Assembly (NCBI RefSeq): GCF_003443655.1
Contig: NZ_CP031941.1
Location: 2,599,501-2,663,500, forward strand
Source: Nostoc sphaeroides
GTDB lineage: Bacteria; Cyanobacteriota; Cyanobacteriia; Cyanobacteriales; Nostocaceae
Length of the DNA: 64,000 nucleotides
Reading direction: 5' to 3'
Below are positions 7,521 to 16,043 of this stretch, one piece after another. The first letter of the stretch is position 1. The number at the start of each line of letters is the position of its first letter. The notes beneath the pieces were generated by a model. The model was not told where the DNA came from, searched no databases, and saw only the letters and a list, made by a program, of their open reading frames with translations. Made by a program: the position numbers and the translations under genes.

Positions 7521-8825
7521 ATGGCACTCTCTATGTCTGAAGACTTATTAAACTCCTTTCAAGAAGCATACAGCAATCTCGAACTGTTTCCGTTGATGGA
7601 ACGGAACGAAATGGAAAGATTTCGAGTCGAATATGGTGATGATTTGATTGCAGACCTAAACCAATTAGTCGAAGATAGTCCTAATGGAGATGGCAAAATT
7701 GTCTTTACAGGACATCGAGGATGTGGTAAGTCTACTTTGTTAGCTGAATTTAGCCGACAAATTCAAGATAAATATTTTGTAGTTCTGTTTTCTATTGCCG
7801 ATAAAATTGAAATGTCGGCTGTTAATCATATTAATATACTGTTTGCGATCGCAGTTAATTTAATGACTGAGGCAGAAGCCCGCCGAGTTGATATTCCGCA
7901 ATCTACTAAAGAAGCACTTTATAGGTGGTTTGCTACCCGCACTCGCACTGAAGAATCAAATTTGCAAGCAGAAGCTAGTATAGGTTTTGACCTCTTAAAG
8001 TTAATTAGTTCTAAATTAAAAGCTGATGCTAGCGTTCGGGACGAAATTAAGCAAGAGTTTGAACGCAAGTTATCAGATTTAGTTGCCAGAATTAACGAAA
8101 TAGCTGCTTTAATTCAAGCTGCAACTAAACAAAACGTTTTAGTAATTATTGATGATTTAGATAAACTTGATTTAGGCAGAGTTAATGAAATTTACCGAGA
8201 TAACATTAAAGCTCTTTGTCAACCTAACTTTCAAATTATTTACACTATCCCAATCGCAGTGCTTCGGGAAACATTTATCAGCACAATAATTGCCACTGAA
8301 ACCAACGATCAAGTTGTGGCAATGCCTGTGTTAAAAATTTTTGATAAAGGTAAAAATCGCTTCCCCAATGCTCAACCCCGCCCGGAAGCAACAAAGATTC
8401 TCGGTGAAGTTTTACAAAAGCGGATTTCTAGTGATTTAATCACGGCAGAAACTGCTGAAAAAATCGTGATTTACAGTGGTGGCGTATTGCGAGAGTTAAT
8501 TCGGATTTCTAAGGAATGTTGCCGCATTTGTTTGCGAATGATCCGGCGGAATCCTTCAGCCGAAGTTATCATTGATGATAAAATTCTCCTGCAAGCAATC
8601 AATAAAATCCGCAATGATTTTTCTATACGTTTAGGCAAGGTTGATATAGATATTTTACAGAGTGTTTATGAACAATTTATGCCCAATGACCCTAAACAAG
8701 CAGAGTTTTTGGATTTACTACATGGTCTGTATGTTCTAGAATATCGCACCGATGAAACTTGGTACGATGTTCATCCAATTATTATCGAAAGCTTGAAAAG
8801 AAAGGGAGCGATTAATGTTAAATGA
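7521..8825 (+). CDS. P-loop ATPase of STAND/AAA type, first gene of a two-gene operon
   Basis: About 434 residues from ATG 7521; ATG 7533 is an equally possible start and no strong ribosome site decides. Walker A is GHRGCGKST (about residues 64-72) and Walker B VLVIIDDLDKLD (about 206-217). Between them lies a long helical insert (about 115-200) rich in Lys/Glu, probably coiled. After Walker B, a sensor-like segment (IIYTIPIAVLRETF) and a helical and winged-helix-like C-terminus (GGVLRELIRISKECCR, then the WYDVHPIIIESL ending) follow the plan of STAND and KAP-like signalling ATPases. No effector domain is fused. The last 11 bases overlap the next gene, so the two proteins are likely made in fixed ratio and act together. 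It could be a resistance, defence or stress switch; the function is inference. Confidence 0.72.
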   Translation: MALSMSEDLLNSFQEAYSNLELFPLMERNEMERFRVEYGDDLIADLNQLVEDSPNGDGKIVFTGHRGCGKSTLLAEFSRQIQDKYFVVLFSIADKIEMSAVNHINILFAIAVNLMTEAEARRVDIPQSTKEALYRWFATRTRTEESNLQAEASIGFDLLKLISSKLKADASVRDEIKQEFERKLSDLVARINEIAALIQAATKQNVLVIIDDLDKLDLGRVNEIYRDNIKALCQPNFQIIYTIPIAVLRETFISTIIATETNDQVVAMPVLKIFDKGKNRFPNAQPRPEATKILGEVLQKRISSDLITAETAEKIVIYSGGVLRELIRISKECCRICLRMIRRNPSAEVIIDDKILLQAINKIRNDFSIRLGKVDIDILQSVYEQFMPNDPKQAEFLDLLHGLYVLEYRTDETWYDVHPIIIESLKRKGAINVK

Positions 8826-10578
8826 AGAATTCTTAGATGAAGAAGGAGAAAATCAAGATGCCTATGATGATTTAATTGTTTCTATTGAAGCTCAAAAACG
8901 GGGATTAAATTTACTAATTGCGGTTTGCGATGATGCTAACTTTCGTGATGAGATTATTGCCCAGTATGAAGCCGAACTACAACCTACTTTACGCGCATAT
9001 CGAGTGACTTTAGCACGTCAGGAACCGAGCCTAAAAGCTGCTCTTAACCAACTGTTACAACAAGAAGAATATCTTCGTCAGCAAAACCCGGCGGTGATTA
9101 CTGTGACGGGTGCTGAACAACTTTATTTTCTCAGATTAGGAAATGAGCAATCGGAACAGGAGAAATTTTTTGGTTACTTACAATGGACAAGAGAAGGATT
9201 GCGCGAGTTTCCGTTTGCGATCGTGCTTTGGGTAACTAATCAAATATTAGTCAATCTGATTAAAAAAGCTCCAGATTTTTGGAGTTGGCGCAACGGTGTA
9301 TTTCGGTTTGAATCCAAAAAAACGAATACTATCCCTGGCAAAGAACTAGAACATATCCGCTTTGTTTTTAGAGACACAGAATTAGCTAGCACAGATACTA
9401 ATGAAAATAATCCCTTTTTCTTACCTATCCAAGATTTACAAAAGCTAATCGAGAAGGTAGAACAAGAAAGGGGAACTAAAGATCCTACCTTGGCTACCTT
9501 ATATTCAAGCTTAGGTGATATTTACCGCAGCAGATTAGATAAGGGTGAATCTCAGAATTATCAAGAAGAACAAGAACTAGCAATAAAGTACTGGCGTCAG
9601 GCGATTGAGTTACAAAATGAATCAGGTTCGCAGATAGATTTAGCTACTAGCCTCGACAATTTAGCAGGAATTTATCGTGCAACAGGAAACTACAGCGAAG
9701 CCGAACCATTATATCAACAAGCTTTAGAATTGAGGAGACGCCTGCTAGGAAAGAATCATCCTTCTTTTGCTACTAGCCTGAATAATTTGGCAGGACTCTA
9801 CAAATCTACTGGGCAATATACTAAAGCGGAAATTTTATATCAAGAAGCTTTGGAACTGAGGAAACGCCTGTTAGGAGAAAACCATGCCGATGTTGCCGCC
9901 AGTCTCAACAATTTGGCATTACTATATGATGAAGAAGGACGTTATGAAGAAGCAGAACCTCTGTATCTGCAATCATTAGAACTCGAAAAACGTTTAGTTG
10001 GCGAAAATGATCTTTCTTTGGCTCTTATACTGAATAATTTAGCGCTACTTTATTATCATCAAGGACGTTACACTGAAGCTGAACCGTTGTCGCTACAAGC
10101 AATAGAACTAGATAAACGATTTTTGGGAGAAGAGAATCCCGATGTTGCAACAGATTTGCACAATTTAGGTTTAATATACCGCGCTCAAGGACGCTACGAT
10201 CAAGCGGAATCTTTGTTTTTGGAATCGTTGGAACTCAAGGAACGTTTATTGCAAAAAACGCATCCGCTTTTAGCAGATACTATCTATGCTCTTGGTTATA
10301 TGTACAGAGAACAAGGGCGTTACAATGAAGCGGAACCTTTATGTATCAAAGCCTTAGAACTTGATAAGCACCTATTGGGAGAAAATCATCCCAATGTTGC
10401 TGAAAGTCTGAATAATCTGGCAGAAATTTATCGTGAAACTGGACGTTATGCTGAAGCCAAACCGCTTTATTTGCAAGCTTTAGATATTTGTGAGCGAGTC
10501 TGGGGTGTTGAGCATATTCGTAGTGTGGCTGTTCGGGAGAATTTAGAAAAACTTGCGGTGGCAATGCGGGAGAATTAA
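8815..10578 (+). CDS. TPR protein with an N-terminal P-loop-less NTPase-like domain
   Basis: The product has 587 residues. Residues 28-165 form a domain that reads like a STAND-type NTPase core without a phosphate-binding loop: LNLLIAVCDD, then PSLKAALNQL, PAVITVTGAEQL in the place of Walker B, and the strongly patterned FPFAIVLWVT...APDFWSWRNGVFRFE. I know this pattern from other TPR-linked bacterial proteins but not from a named family. Residues about 225-580 are kinesin-light-chain-type TPRs of 42 residues, at least seven, with repeated NNLA...Y...G.Y.EAEPLY...LELR.RLLGENHP. The gene overlaps its upstream ATPase by 11 bases. The likely job is the sensor or scaffold for that ATPase, with the TPR superhelix binding the trigger. 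The absence of Gly-Lys-Ser/Thr is seen; the fold assignment is inference. Confidence 0.75.
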   Translation: MLNEEFLDEEGENQDAYDDLIVSIEAQKRGLNLLIAVCDDANFRDEIIAQYEAELQPTLRAYRVTLARQEPSLKAALNQLLQQEEYLRQQNPAVITVTGAEQLYFLRLGNEQSEQEKFFGYLQWTREGLREFPFAIVLWVTNQILVNLIKKAPDFWSWRNGVFRFESKKTNTIPGKELEHIRFVFRDTELASTDTNENNPFFLPIQDLQKLIEKVEQERGTKDPTLATLYSSLGDIYRSRLDKGESQNYQEEQELAIKYWRQAIELQNESGSQIDLATSLDNLAGIYRATGNYSEAEPLYQQALELRRRLLGKNHPSFATSLNNLAGLYKSTGQYTKAEILYQEALELRKRLLGENHADVAASLNNLALLYDEEGRYEEAEPLYLQSLELEKRLVGENDLSLALILNNLALLYYHQGRYTEAEPLSLQAIELDKRFLGEENPDVATDLHNLGLIYRAQGRYDQAESLFLESLELKERLLQKTHPLLADTIYALGYMYREQGRYNEAEPLCIKALELDKHLLGENHPNVAESLNNLAEIYRETGRYAEAKPLYLQALDICERVWGVEHIRSVAVRENLEKLAVAMREN

Positions 10579-10624
10579 ACCAATTCGCAATTCGCAATGA
10601 CGCTCGTTCCTCGCTAACGCTACC

Positions 10625-11833
10625 TTATATCTTGCACCTGGAAACTTGGATGTTAATTCCATGACTAAGTGCCAAGTCTCTCAGGCGTTCAATGTCTTGT
10701 AAAAGAAGTAACAGTACTAATTTTGGAAATATAGTTTGGAATGCAATTTCTGCGGCTTGTCCCCAATTCGGTAAATTTGTAGATGCGAATGCCTTTTGGG
10801 CACGATCCGCGAAGGTTGTAGATAAGTAAGCCCAATGCGCCAAGATATAGGAGATGAGGGACAGTATCAACCAACGGTAAACACCTAAAAGTGTTCCTTG
10901 TCCAAAACGGTGCAAGCCAAAACGGTGTTTTGCAGTTTTAAACCAACCCTCTATCTGCCATCGTCGTTTACCCCACCAAGAAATAGTGCTGGCTTTGAGA
11001 GCTTTGGTAGAAAGGACAAATCGTTTTTCATACTTGCCATCATCACGTTTAAAATAGTACCAGGAGACATAAACAGGAAACTTTAAGCCCCGAAGGTGCA
11101 GTTGTTGTCCGCGCTTATGCAGTTGAGAAACGCTGTATCCCGAAGTTAATTTTCGGGTACAAGCGATGCCAGCAATTACGTGATATTTCAGCTTTCGCAC
11201 ACCATGTAGAAATTCCACACTGCCAAAAGCTGTATCTACAAGAATCATCACCTGGAAGTGCTTGGTTAATTTTTTAGGTAAACATTTGACTAACTTTAAT
11301 CCCAACTGTGCAGGAGAAGAAGTACCTTTTCCTCTCCATACACGAAAACTCCAAGGTACTCTCCACTGACCAACAACCAAATACACCACAACCAAATGCA
11401 AGCCTCGTTTTCCGTTGTAGACGCGGATTAAAACAATTCGCAATTCGCAATTCGCAATTCGCAATTACGTTTTGGGACGGGGATTTAAACCCCGACCCAA
11501 AACAGGCTGCCTGTCTTGCTGGGGACTTAAACCCCCAAAGTTCGTTAAATCTTTAAATTGCGGAAATTTTCCACATTTCTCTAAAGTTGTCAGGTCAATG
11601 ATGACTTGCAGAAATGGTTTTCGTCCTTTTGGGCAGTGAGACAAAATCTCCTGAATGATACGAGCGCGAGTAGTGCGAATTACACTACGGGTTGACCAAT
11701 CATAAATATTGAGAAATCGGCTTAAAGCACTAGCAGACTTAGTTTTAGAGTGTTCTGGTAAAGGATGTCCTTGTGCCTCTAAGAACAATCCTAACATTGC
11801 TTCTAAATTCTGTTGCTGATGTATAGAGGGCAT
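10625..11833 (-). pseudogene. IS4-family-like DDE transposase interrupted by a 117-bp insertion
   Basis: The N-terminal 97 or so residues (to FPQFKDL) and the C-terminal 268 (from IRVYNGKRGL) lie in the same minus-strand frame, separated by a 117-bp in-frame insert with a TAA stop at 11465-11467. Removing 11432-11548 restores a 363-residue protein reading through DLIRVYNG. Catalytic residues remain: Asp in QVIIDLTTLEK, Asp in ILVDTAFG and Glu in RWQIEGWFKTAK, the last fitting the R(3)E(6)K part of the IS4 signature. Terminal inverted repeats of the parent element were not found. It is probably inactive unless readthrough occurs. Confidence 0.8.
11432..11548. repeat. 117-bp insertion inside the IS4-like transposase gene
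   Basis: The host sequence resumes after TAA on both sides (11429-11431 and 11546-11548), consistent with a 3-bp duplication. The insert begins with four to five copies of the 7-bp AATTCGC unit and continues with a palindrome (GGGACGGGGATTTAAACCCCGACCC core) and a GGCTGCCTGTCTTGCTGGGG segment. The AATTCGC units recur at 10582-10600 just outside the gene. No matching terminal inverted repeats are visible. Confidence 0.65.
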
Positions 11834-12313
11834 TAACGACAGCAGAGTGTAAACTAGCCCTTGTCCCGCGCCTAAGAATTGAGATCATTTTTCTTACTTT
11901 GATATATGCTTTTCACGCCCTTTTTTCTCATATTTCTGCGCTTTTGTGCAAATCCAGCTACTGTCTCAAGTTAGCGATCGCCTGCTCCTAAGTAATTTAC
12001 TTATTACACGCATTTGTATAGTTATATAAATTACTTTTTAATACTTGAATTCCTTCTCACTTCTGGAGTCACTTTTTTACGCTCCTATTTGTGTATTAGT
12101 GGTTTATCCCGAGAGATGCAAGATATAAGCTAGCCAAAACAGAGTATATCAAGATGCAAATTGAGTCAGAATTAGCTTATCAGCAATTTTTAACGGATCA
12201 TAACCTACCTGATAGCGCTGGTTTCAAAAGACTGCTACTGGATGATTAGCCTAACTAAAAGATCCCCGACTTCTCAAAGAAGTCGGGGATCTGAATAATC
12301 TGCGATCGCTATA
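11834..12313. other. Gene-free stretch with a possible 31-residue frame
   Basis: Only one short frame with any appeal is seen: 12154-12249 (+), starting MQIESELAYQQFL and ending RLLLDD, 31 residues, with no clear ribosome site; it may be a gene remnant. A hairpin follows at 12261-12291. Confidence 0.35.
12261..12291 (-). terminator. Hairpin downstream of the PstS-like gene
   Basis: GATCCCCGACTTCT-CAA-AGAAGTCGGGGATC is a perfect 14-bp stem, 23 bases beyond the stop of the minus-strand gene. The same GATCCCCGACT motif recurs singly near 58603, so it may be a dispersed repeat recruited as terminator; a clear T-run is lacking. Confidence 0.5.
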
Positions 12314-13387
12314 CTAACGAACCGCGACAAAACCAGCTTGCTCAATTGCCCTTTGTCCCTCATCAGTTAATAAAAGATTGGTGTATGCATTTCCAATCTG
12401 CTGTTCTGTATCTTTATTCTGCTTAATAATCACAAACAAGTTAGCAAGCATGGGATAGCTACCATCTTTTATAGCCTGAGTATTTAGCTGGTTGCGCTGA
12501 CGTAGACATTGCTCAGGTGTCACCAGAGGTTCGCGGTAGGGGGCAATTAGCTGACCAGAAGTGCTACCCAATGGCAAAGCTTTCACACTACATTGAGGTA
12601 ATACTGAACGGGCAGAAGCGTAATAGACACTACCAGGAGTTTTACTGAGTTGGCGCACTGCCTCTGTAGTAGAGTAGACATACTGCACATTAGAGCCAAA
12701 TGCTTGCCCTTTCAAGTTGCTATTACTAGAGAATATTACTGTATCTGCGTCCTCTGGTCGTTGAGACAAAGGTGTAATGGCTAGATTTGGCCCACCGACT
12801 TGATTCCAGTTAGTAATTTTCCCTAAATAAATTTGCTGTAATTGATCAACAGTTAAACCAGGCACATTCAGTGATGGGTTGACTACCACTGCTATCCCAT
12901 CCCTACCCACCTGACGTTGTTCAAGGGTAAAGCCTCGCTCTTTTGCGATCGCTTGTTCTTCGTCTGTCAGGGGACGGGAGGATTGAGCAAAGTCGAGTTT
13001 CCCATCAAGCAACATCCGAATGCCGGAGCTAGAACCAGGACTACCACTAACAGGGTTTACATAGCGTAATTGTAATTCGGGGCGATCGCTCTGAATCTGA
13101 GAATCCACCAATTGCCGGATAGATGCCCAAGCTGTACTGCCTCCGTAGTTGAATGAAGCATTGGGGACATCAGCAACTGTCTGAAAAGTTGATGCATTAC
13201 TAGAAAGGCTGTTTACATTTTGATTAGAGGAATTAACGCTGTTGCGAGACAATAAATTCGGCTTCAGTAACCACCAAAGCAGTCCGCCAATAACCATAAG
13301 TGTCAGCACTTTCCCAATAATCAAACCTCTCAGAAAGAGGCCAATTTCACCGTTAATTAAAGATTTTCTTTGATTTGTATTGTCCAT
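12314..13387 (-). CDS. PstS-like phosphate-binding protein, membrane anchored
   Basis: The product has 357 residues. Residues about 18-43 are a single hydrophobic segment, followed by a Ser/Asn-rich linker and the type 2 periplasmic-binding fold of the PstS family. Signature blocks are FNYGGSTAWASIRQ near 80, SGSPGSSSGIRMLLDGKLDFAQSSRPL (about 113-140, the phosphate-loop equivalent), GRDGIAVVVNPSL, and LQQIYLGKITNWNQVGG (about 184-200). No pstCAB genes are adjacent, and the anchor is uncleaved rather than a normal signal peptide, so it may be a sensor or scavenger rather than a transporter subunit. The gene upstream (on the same strand) encodes a membrane Ser/Thr kinase; the pair may be linked, which is inference. 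Confidence 0.8.
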   Translation of the reverse strand: MDNTNQRKSLINGEIGLFLRGLIIGKVLTLMVIGGLLWWLLKPNLLSRNSVNSSNQNVNSLSSNASTFQTVADVPNASFNYGGSTAWASIRQLVDSQIQSDRPELQLRYVNPVSGSPGSSSGIRMLLDGKLDFAQSSRPLTDEEQAIAKERGFTLEQRQVGRDGIAVVVNPSLNVPGLTVDQLQQIYLGKITNWNQVGGPNLAITPLSQRPEDADTVIFSSNSNLKGQAFGSNVQYVYSTTEAVRQLSKTPGSVYYASARSVLPQCSVKALPLGSTSGQLIAPYREPLVTPEQCLRQRNQLNTQAIKDGSYPMLANLFVIIKQNKDTEQQIGNAYTNLLLTDEGQRAIEQAGFVAVR

Positions 13388-13518
13388 ATCTTTAAATGTT
13401 GTTTATTATATTTATCCTACAGGAATCTATAAATATTTAGGTTAAAAACAAATCTGCAATAAGCCAGTAAATAGCGAATTTTATCATTGCTGGTAAATGA
13501 TTAAGTCTATCTCATGTA

Positions 13519-14817
13519 TTAAGGCTCAATTTCCTCTTTGGTAGTCTTTGCAATGGTGGAATTGCTTTTATAGACTCCTCTGTTAGCTACTAATTTAGCT
13601 ACTTGGCGATTGACCTTAATATTAGTGAACCCTGGCTCAAGCAATTTTTCTCTAAAATTATTTAATTGAGTAGGTTGGTTTGGAGGTGATGTACTTGTAT
13701 TAATAAATGTATAGATTAAAACTAGTACTATTAAACTAGTGATAGCACCAAGCCCTATTCCTAGAAGCAAAAGAAAATTTTTATAACTTAGAAAATAGAT
13801 ATCATCACTGTTTTGGTTTATGCCAGTAGAGTGTAAGGACTCTGACAACGCCACATCAGAATTAAGCGCTTGCAAAGCTTCTGCGGCAGATTGATAACGC
13901 TGGTTATAGCGATCGCAAACCATCGTATCTAAAATATTTGCCAAAGCATCGCTTACCTGTGCCTTATCGCGCCAGAGAATTGCTCCACTATTAGGATCTT
14001 CTTGTAGTTGTTCAGGCATTAAACCCGTCAAAGCTTGAATGCCAATCATCCCTACTGCATAGATATCGCTGCAAAGTTTTGGCTTTCCTTTAGCCTGTTC
14101 GCTTGGCATATAGCCAGGAGTTCCAACAGAAATTGTTAAGCCTGCTCCTAAAGCACCAATTTTCTTAATACTTCCAAAGTCAATTAGCACAATTTTCTGA
14201 TCGGAGTGCCGCCGCATTAAATTTTGGGGTTTAATATCCCGATGAATAATGTTATTTTGGTGGACGAAGGACAGAACTTCCAGGATGTCTTTTAATAAAT
14301 TTAAGACTGTATTTTCGCTAAGAGGCTGACCTGGTACAATTTCTTGAGTCAATGCATGACCGTCAATAAATTCCTGAACTAAATAGAAATCCCCATCTTC
14401 ATTAAAATGGGCAAATAGTCTAGGAATTTGGTCGTGGTTGTTGCCTAGCTGGTATAAAACTTCCGCTTCCCGATCAAATAGGCTTTTAGCGATGGGTAGA
14501 ACAGCAGGATTGGTATCTTTTGGGTGGAAATGTTTAACAACACAATTGGGTCGTCCTGGTAAATCTAGGTCTATGGCTAAGTAGGTATCACCAGAACCCC
14601 CGCTTCCTAAGTGTTTGACAATCTCAAAGCGATTCCGAAGTGTTTTTCTAGCCAGAGAGTATTCATGTCTTTTACGTCTAGCACCTGATAACAAGTAAGT
14701 ATTACCAGATCCTCCGCTTTCCAGCAGTTTGACTGTTTCAAAGCGACTTCGGAGTTTTTTTCTAACTAGAGGGTTCTGGCTCATGTGGCGTATACTACTC
14801 GTTAATTTACTGACCAT
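13519..14817 (-). CDS. Membrane Ser/Thr protein kinase with duplicated glycine-rich loop
   Basis: The product has 432 residues; a start at Met12 (14784) is also possible. The kinase core is complete: glycine loop GSGGSGDTY (71-79), Lys95 in CVVKHF, catalytic HRD at 192-194 with Asp194 and Asn199, DFG at 213-215. A single membrane helix lies at about 348-371, followed by a 60-residue extracytoplasmic tail (FREKLLEPGFTNIKVNRQ...). Unusually, residues 17-42 repeat 55-80: LVRKKLRSRFETVK...ESGGSGNTYLL against LARKTLRNRFEIVK...GSGGSGDTYLA, 38 residues apart, so a second broken glycine loop precedes the real one. It belongs to the Pkn2/Hanks-type kinases frequent in cyanobacteria. The target is unknown; the PstS-like gene lies 131 bases downstream. 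Confidence 0.88.
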   Translation of the reverse strand: MVSKLTSSIRHMSQNPLVRKKLRSRFETVKLLESGGSGNTYLLSGARRKRHEYSLARKTLRNRFEIVKHLGSGGSGDTYLAIDLDLPGRPNCVVKHFHPKDTNPAVLPIAKSLFDREAEVLYQLGNNHDQIPRLFAHFNEDGDFYLVQEFIDGHALTQEIVPGQPLSENTVLNLLKDILEVLSFVHQNNIIHRDIKPQNLMRRHSDQKIVLIDFGSIKKIGALGAGLTISVGTPGYMPSEQAKGKPKLCSDIYAVGMIGIQALTGLMPEQLQEDPNSGAILWRDKAQVSDALANILDTMVCDRYNQRYQSAAEALQALNSDVALSESLHSTGINQNSDDIYFLSYKNFLLLLGIGLGAITSLIVLVLIYTFINTSTSPPNQPTQLNNFREKLLEPGFTNIKVNRQVAKLVANRGVYKSNSTIAKTTKEEIEP

Positions 14818-15301
14818 TCAGAGCTTGGGTGAGGTTATGAATACCTGCCGCTACATTTGTTAAGATTTTGGGCTGTCAGCTTCTCAAACTACCTATGCTT
14901 TTGAGCAATTTTATGATTAGCCGCTTGATTGGTTTATTTCATACCTTTATGGGTATCTTAATATAAAAATTTGTTTTTGTAATAGTTACTATAATTTTAT
15001 CACTTAAGTAAATTTAACACTAGCCCACAGTAGTTATAACTGTTGGCAGACGACAACATTCAGGAGTCAGGAGATTTATTTGAAATCTTGAGACTGATTG
15101 CTGACAAAACCTGTAACAGTGGCTTTTTTTTAACGACGAACCACAGAGGCGCAGAGAACACAGAGAGAAAAAAAAGCTTAACTGAACTGTGTTGGATTTT
15201 AGGGTAGTTAGCTGCAAGGGTAGCATTCTATTAATGAAAAAAGCCCCCACTAGGGGGCTTATTAAGTTGTCCGCGTGGAATGAACAACTAATAATTAATA
15301 C
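14818..15301. other. Gene-free stretch between the kinase and the cox operon
   Basis: No gene is seen. It holds the cox terminator and a CAGAGGCGCAGAGAACACAGAGAG-like fragment near 15142, a motif that also forms the core of the GGACTTACGCA repeats at 46933 and 54709. Confidence 0.5.
15236..15262 (-). terminator. Rho-independent terminator of the cox operon
   Basis: On the minus strand AAGCCCCC-TAGT-GGGGGCTT is followed by TTTTTTC. The stem is 8 bp and perfect, 40 bases beyond the subunit III stop. Confidence 0.85.
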
Positions 15302-15928
15302 TCACAGTAAATACAGTAATCCGAACAAAATAATCCAAATTACGTCAACGAAGTGCCAGTAAATTTCGGCTGCTTCAATGCCAAAGTGCTTTTCGTTACT
15401 GTAGTGACCCGGAACGCGCGATCGCCACAACACGGCAACAATTGCCAAAACGCCGATGGTAACGTGCAATCCGTGGAAACCAGTCAAAACGTAAAATGAA
15501 CTGGCAAATAAATTGGTAGTTAAACCAAATTCTAAATGGGTATATTCATATACTTGACCTATCAAGAAAATAGCACCCATCACAGCAGTAATTGCTAACC
15601 AGATTCGCGCACCCCGTGCATCGTTCTTTTTAATAGCAGTATCGGCATTGTGCATGACAAAACTACTAGAAATTAGATTGATGGTGTTGACTCCGGGTAA
15701 CAATAGTTCTAATTCTGGAGTACCTGCTGGCGGCCATACAGGCAAGGTAGCACGGAAAGCCAAATAGGCTCCGAACAATCCCATAAAAATCATCCCTTCA
15801 GCAATCAGGAAGACAACTAGCCCAAACAGGCGATGGTCTGGATGTTCTTCGTGATGGCCGACAGACGCTTCCGCCGCGTGGTGATGATTCAGGTCGGTTT
15901 TAGCTGGGTCAATAGTTTGACTTTGCAT
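15302..15928 (-). CDS. ctaE: Cytochrome c oxidase subunit III
   Basis: The product has 208 residues with five membrane helices, the short bacterial and cyanobacterial form of subunit III. Recognisable blocks are FGLVVFLIAEGMIFMGLFGAY at the first helix, YVLTGFHGLHVTIGV, and YWHFVDVIWIILFGLLYLL at the C-terminus, the last being the family's closing motif. It is the last gene of the coxB-coxA-coxC operon, 115 bases after subunit I, with the gap filled by AGTTAGG-type tandem repeats. The His-rich N-terminus (HHHAAEASVGHHEEHPDH) is typical of cyanobacterial copies. It functions in the terminal oxidase complex that reduces O2 with electrons from cytochrome c6 or plastocyanin. Confidence 0.95.
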   Translation of the reverse strand: MQSQTIDPAKTDLNHHHAAEASVGHHEEHPDHRLFGLVVFLIAEGMIFMGLFGAYLAFRATLPVWPPAGTPELELLLPGVNTINLISSSFVMHNADTAIKKNDARGARIWLAITAVMGAIFLIGQVYEYTHLEFGLTTNLFASSFYVLTGFHGLHVTIGVLAIVAVLWRSRVPGHYSNEKHFGIEAAEIYWHFVDVIWIILFGLLYLL

Positions 15929-15956
15929 GAATTTTTATAAGTGGGGAATGGGGAGT

Positions 15957-16043
15957 TAAAAGTTAGGAGTTATGAGTTAGGAGTTAGGAGTTAGGAGTTA
16001 GGAATTGTTATAACTCATAACTCTTCACTCCTAACTCATAACT
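15957..16043. repeat. AGTTAGG tandem repeat and inverted partner between ctaE and ctaD
   Basis: Several copies of GGAGTTA units face inverted copies TAACTC across about 80 bases, so the transcript can fold into a long imperfect hairpin inside the operon. It may set the relative level of subunit III, or simply be a dispersed Nostoc repeat. Confidence 0.6.

Noticed and set aside
10346..10597. 83-residue minus-strand frame
   Set aside because: Antisense to the conserved TPR repeats of the overlapping plus-strand gene.
15020..15250. 76-residue minus-strand frame downstream of the cox operon
   Set aside because: Overlaps the cox terminator and a CAGAGGCGCAGAG dispersed repeat; no ribosome site.
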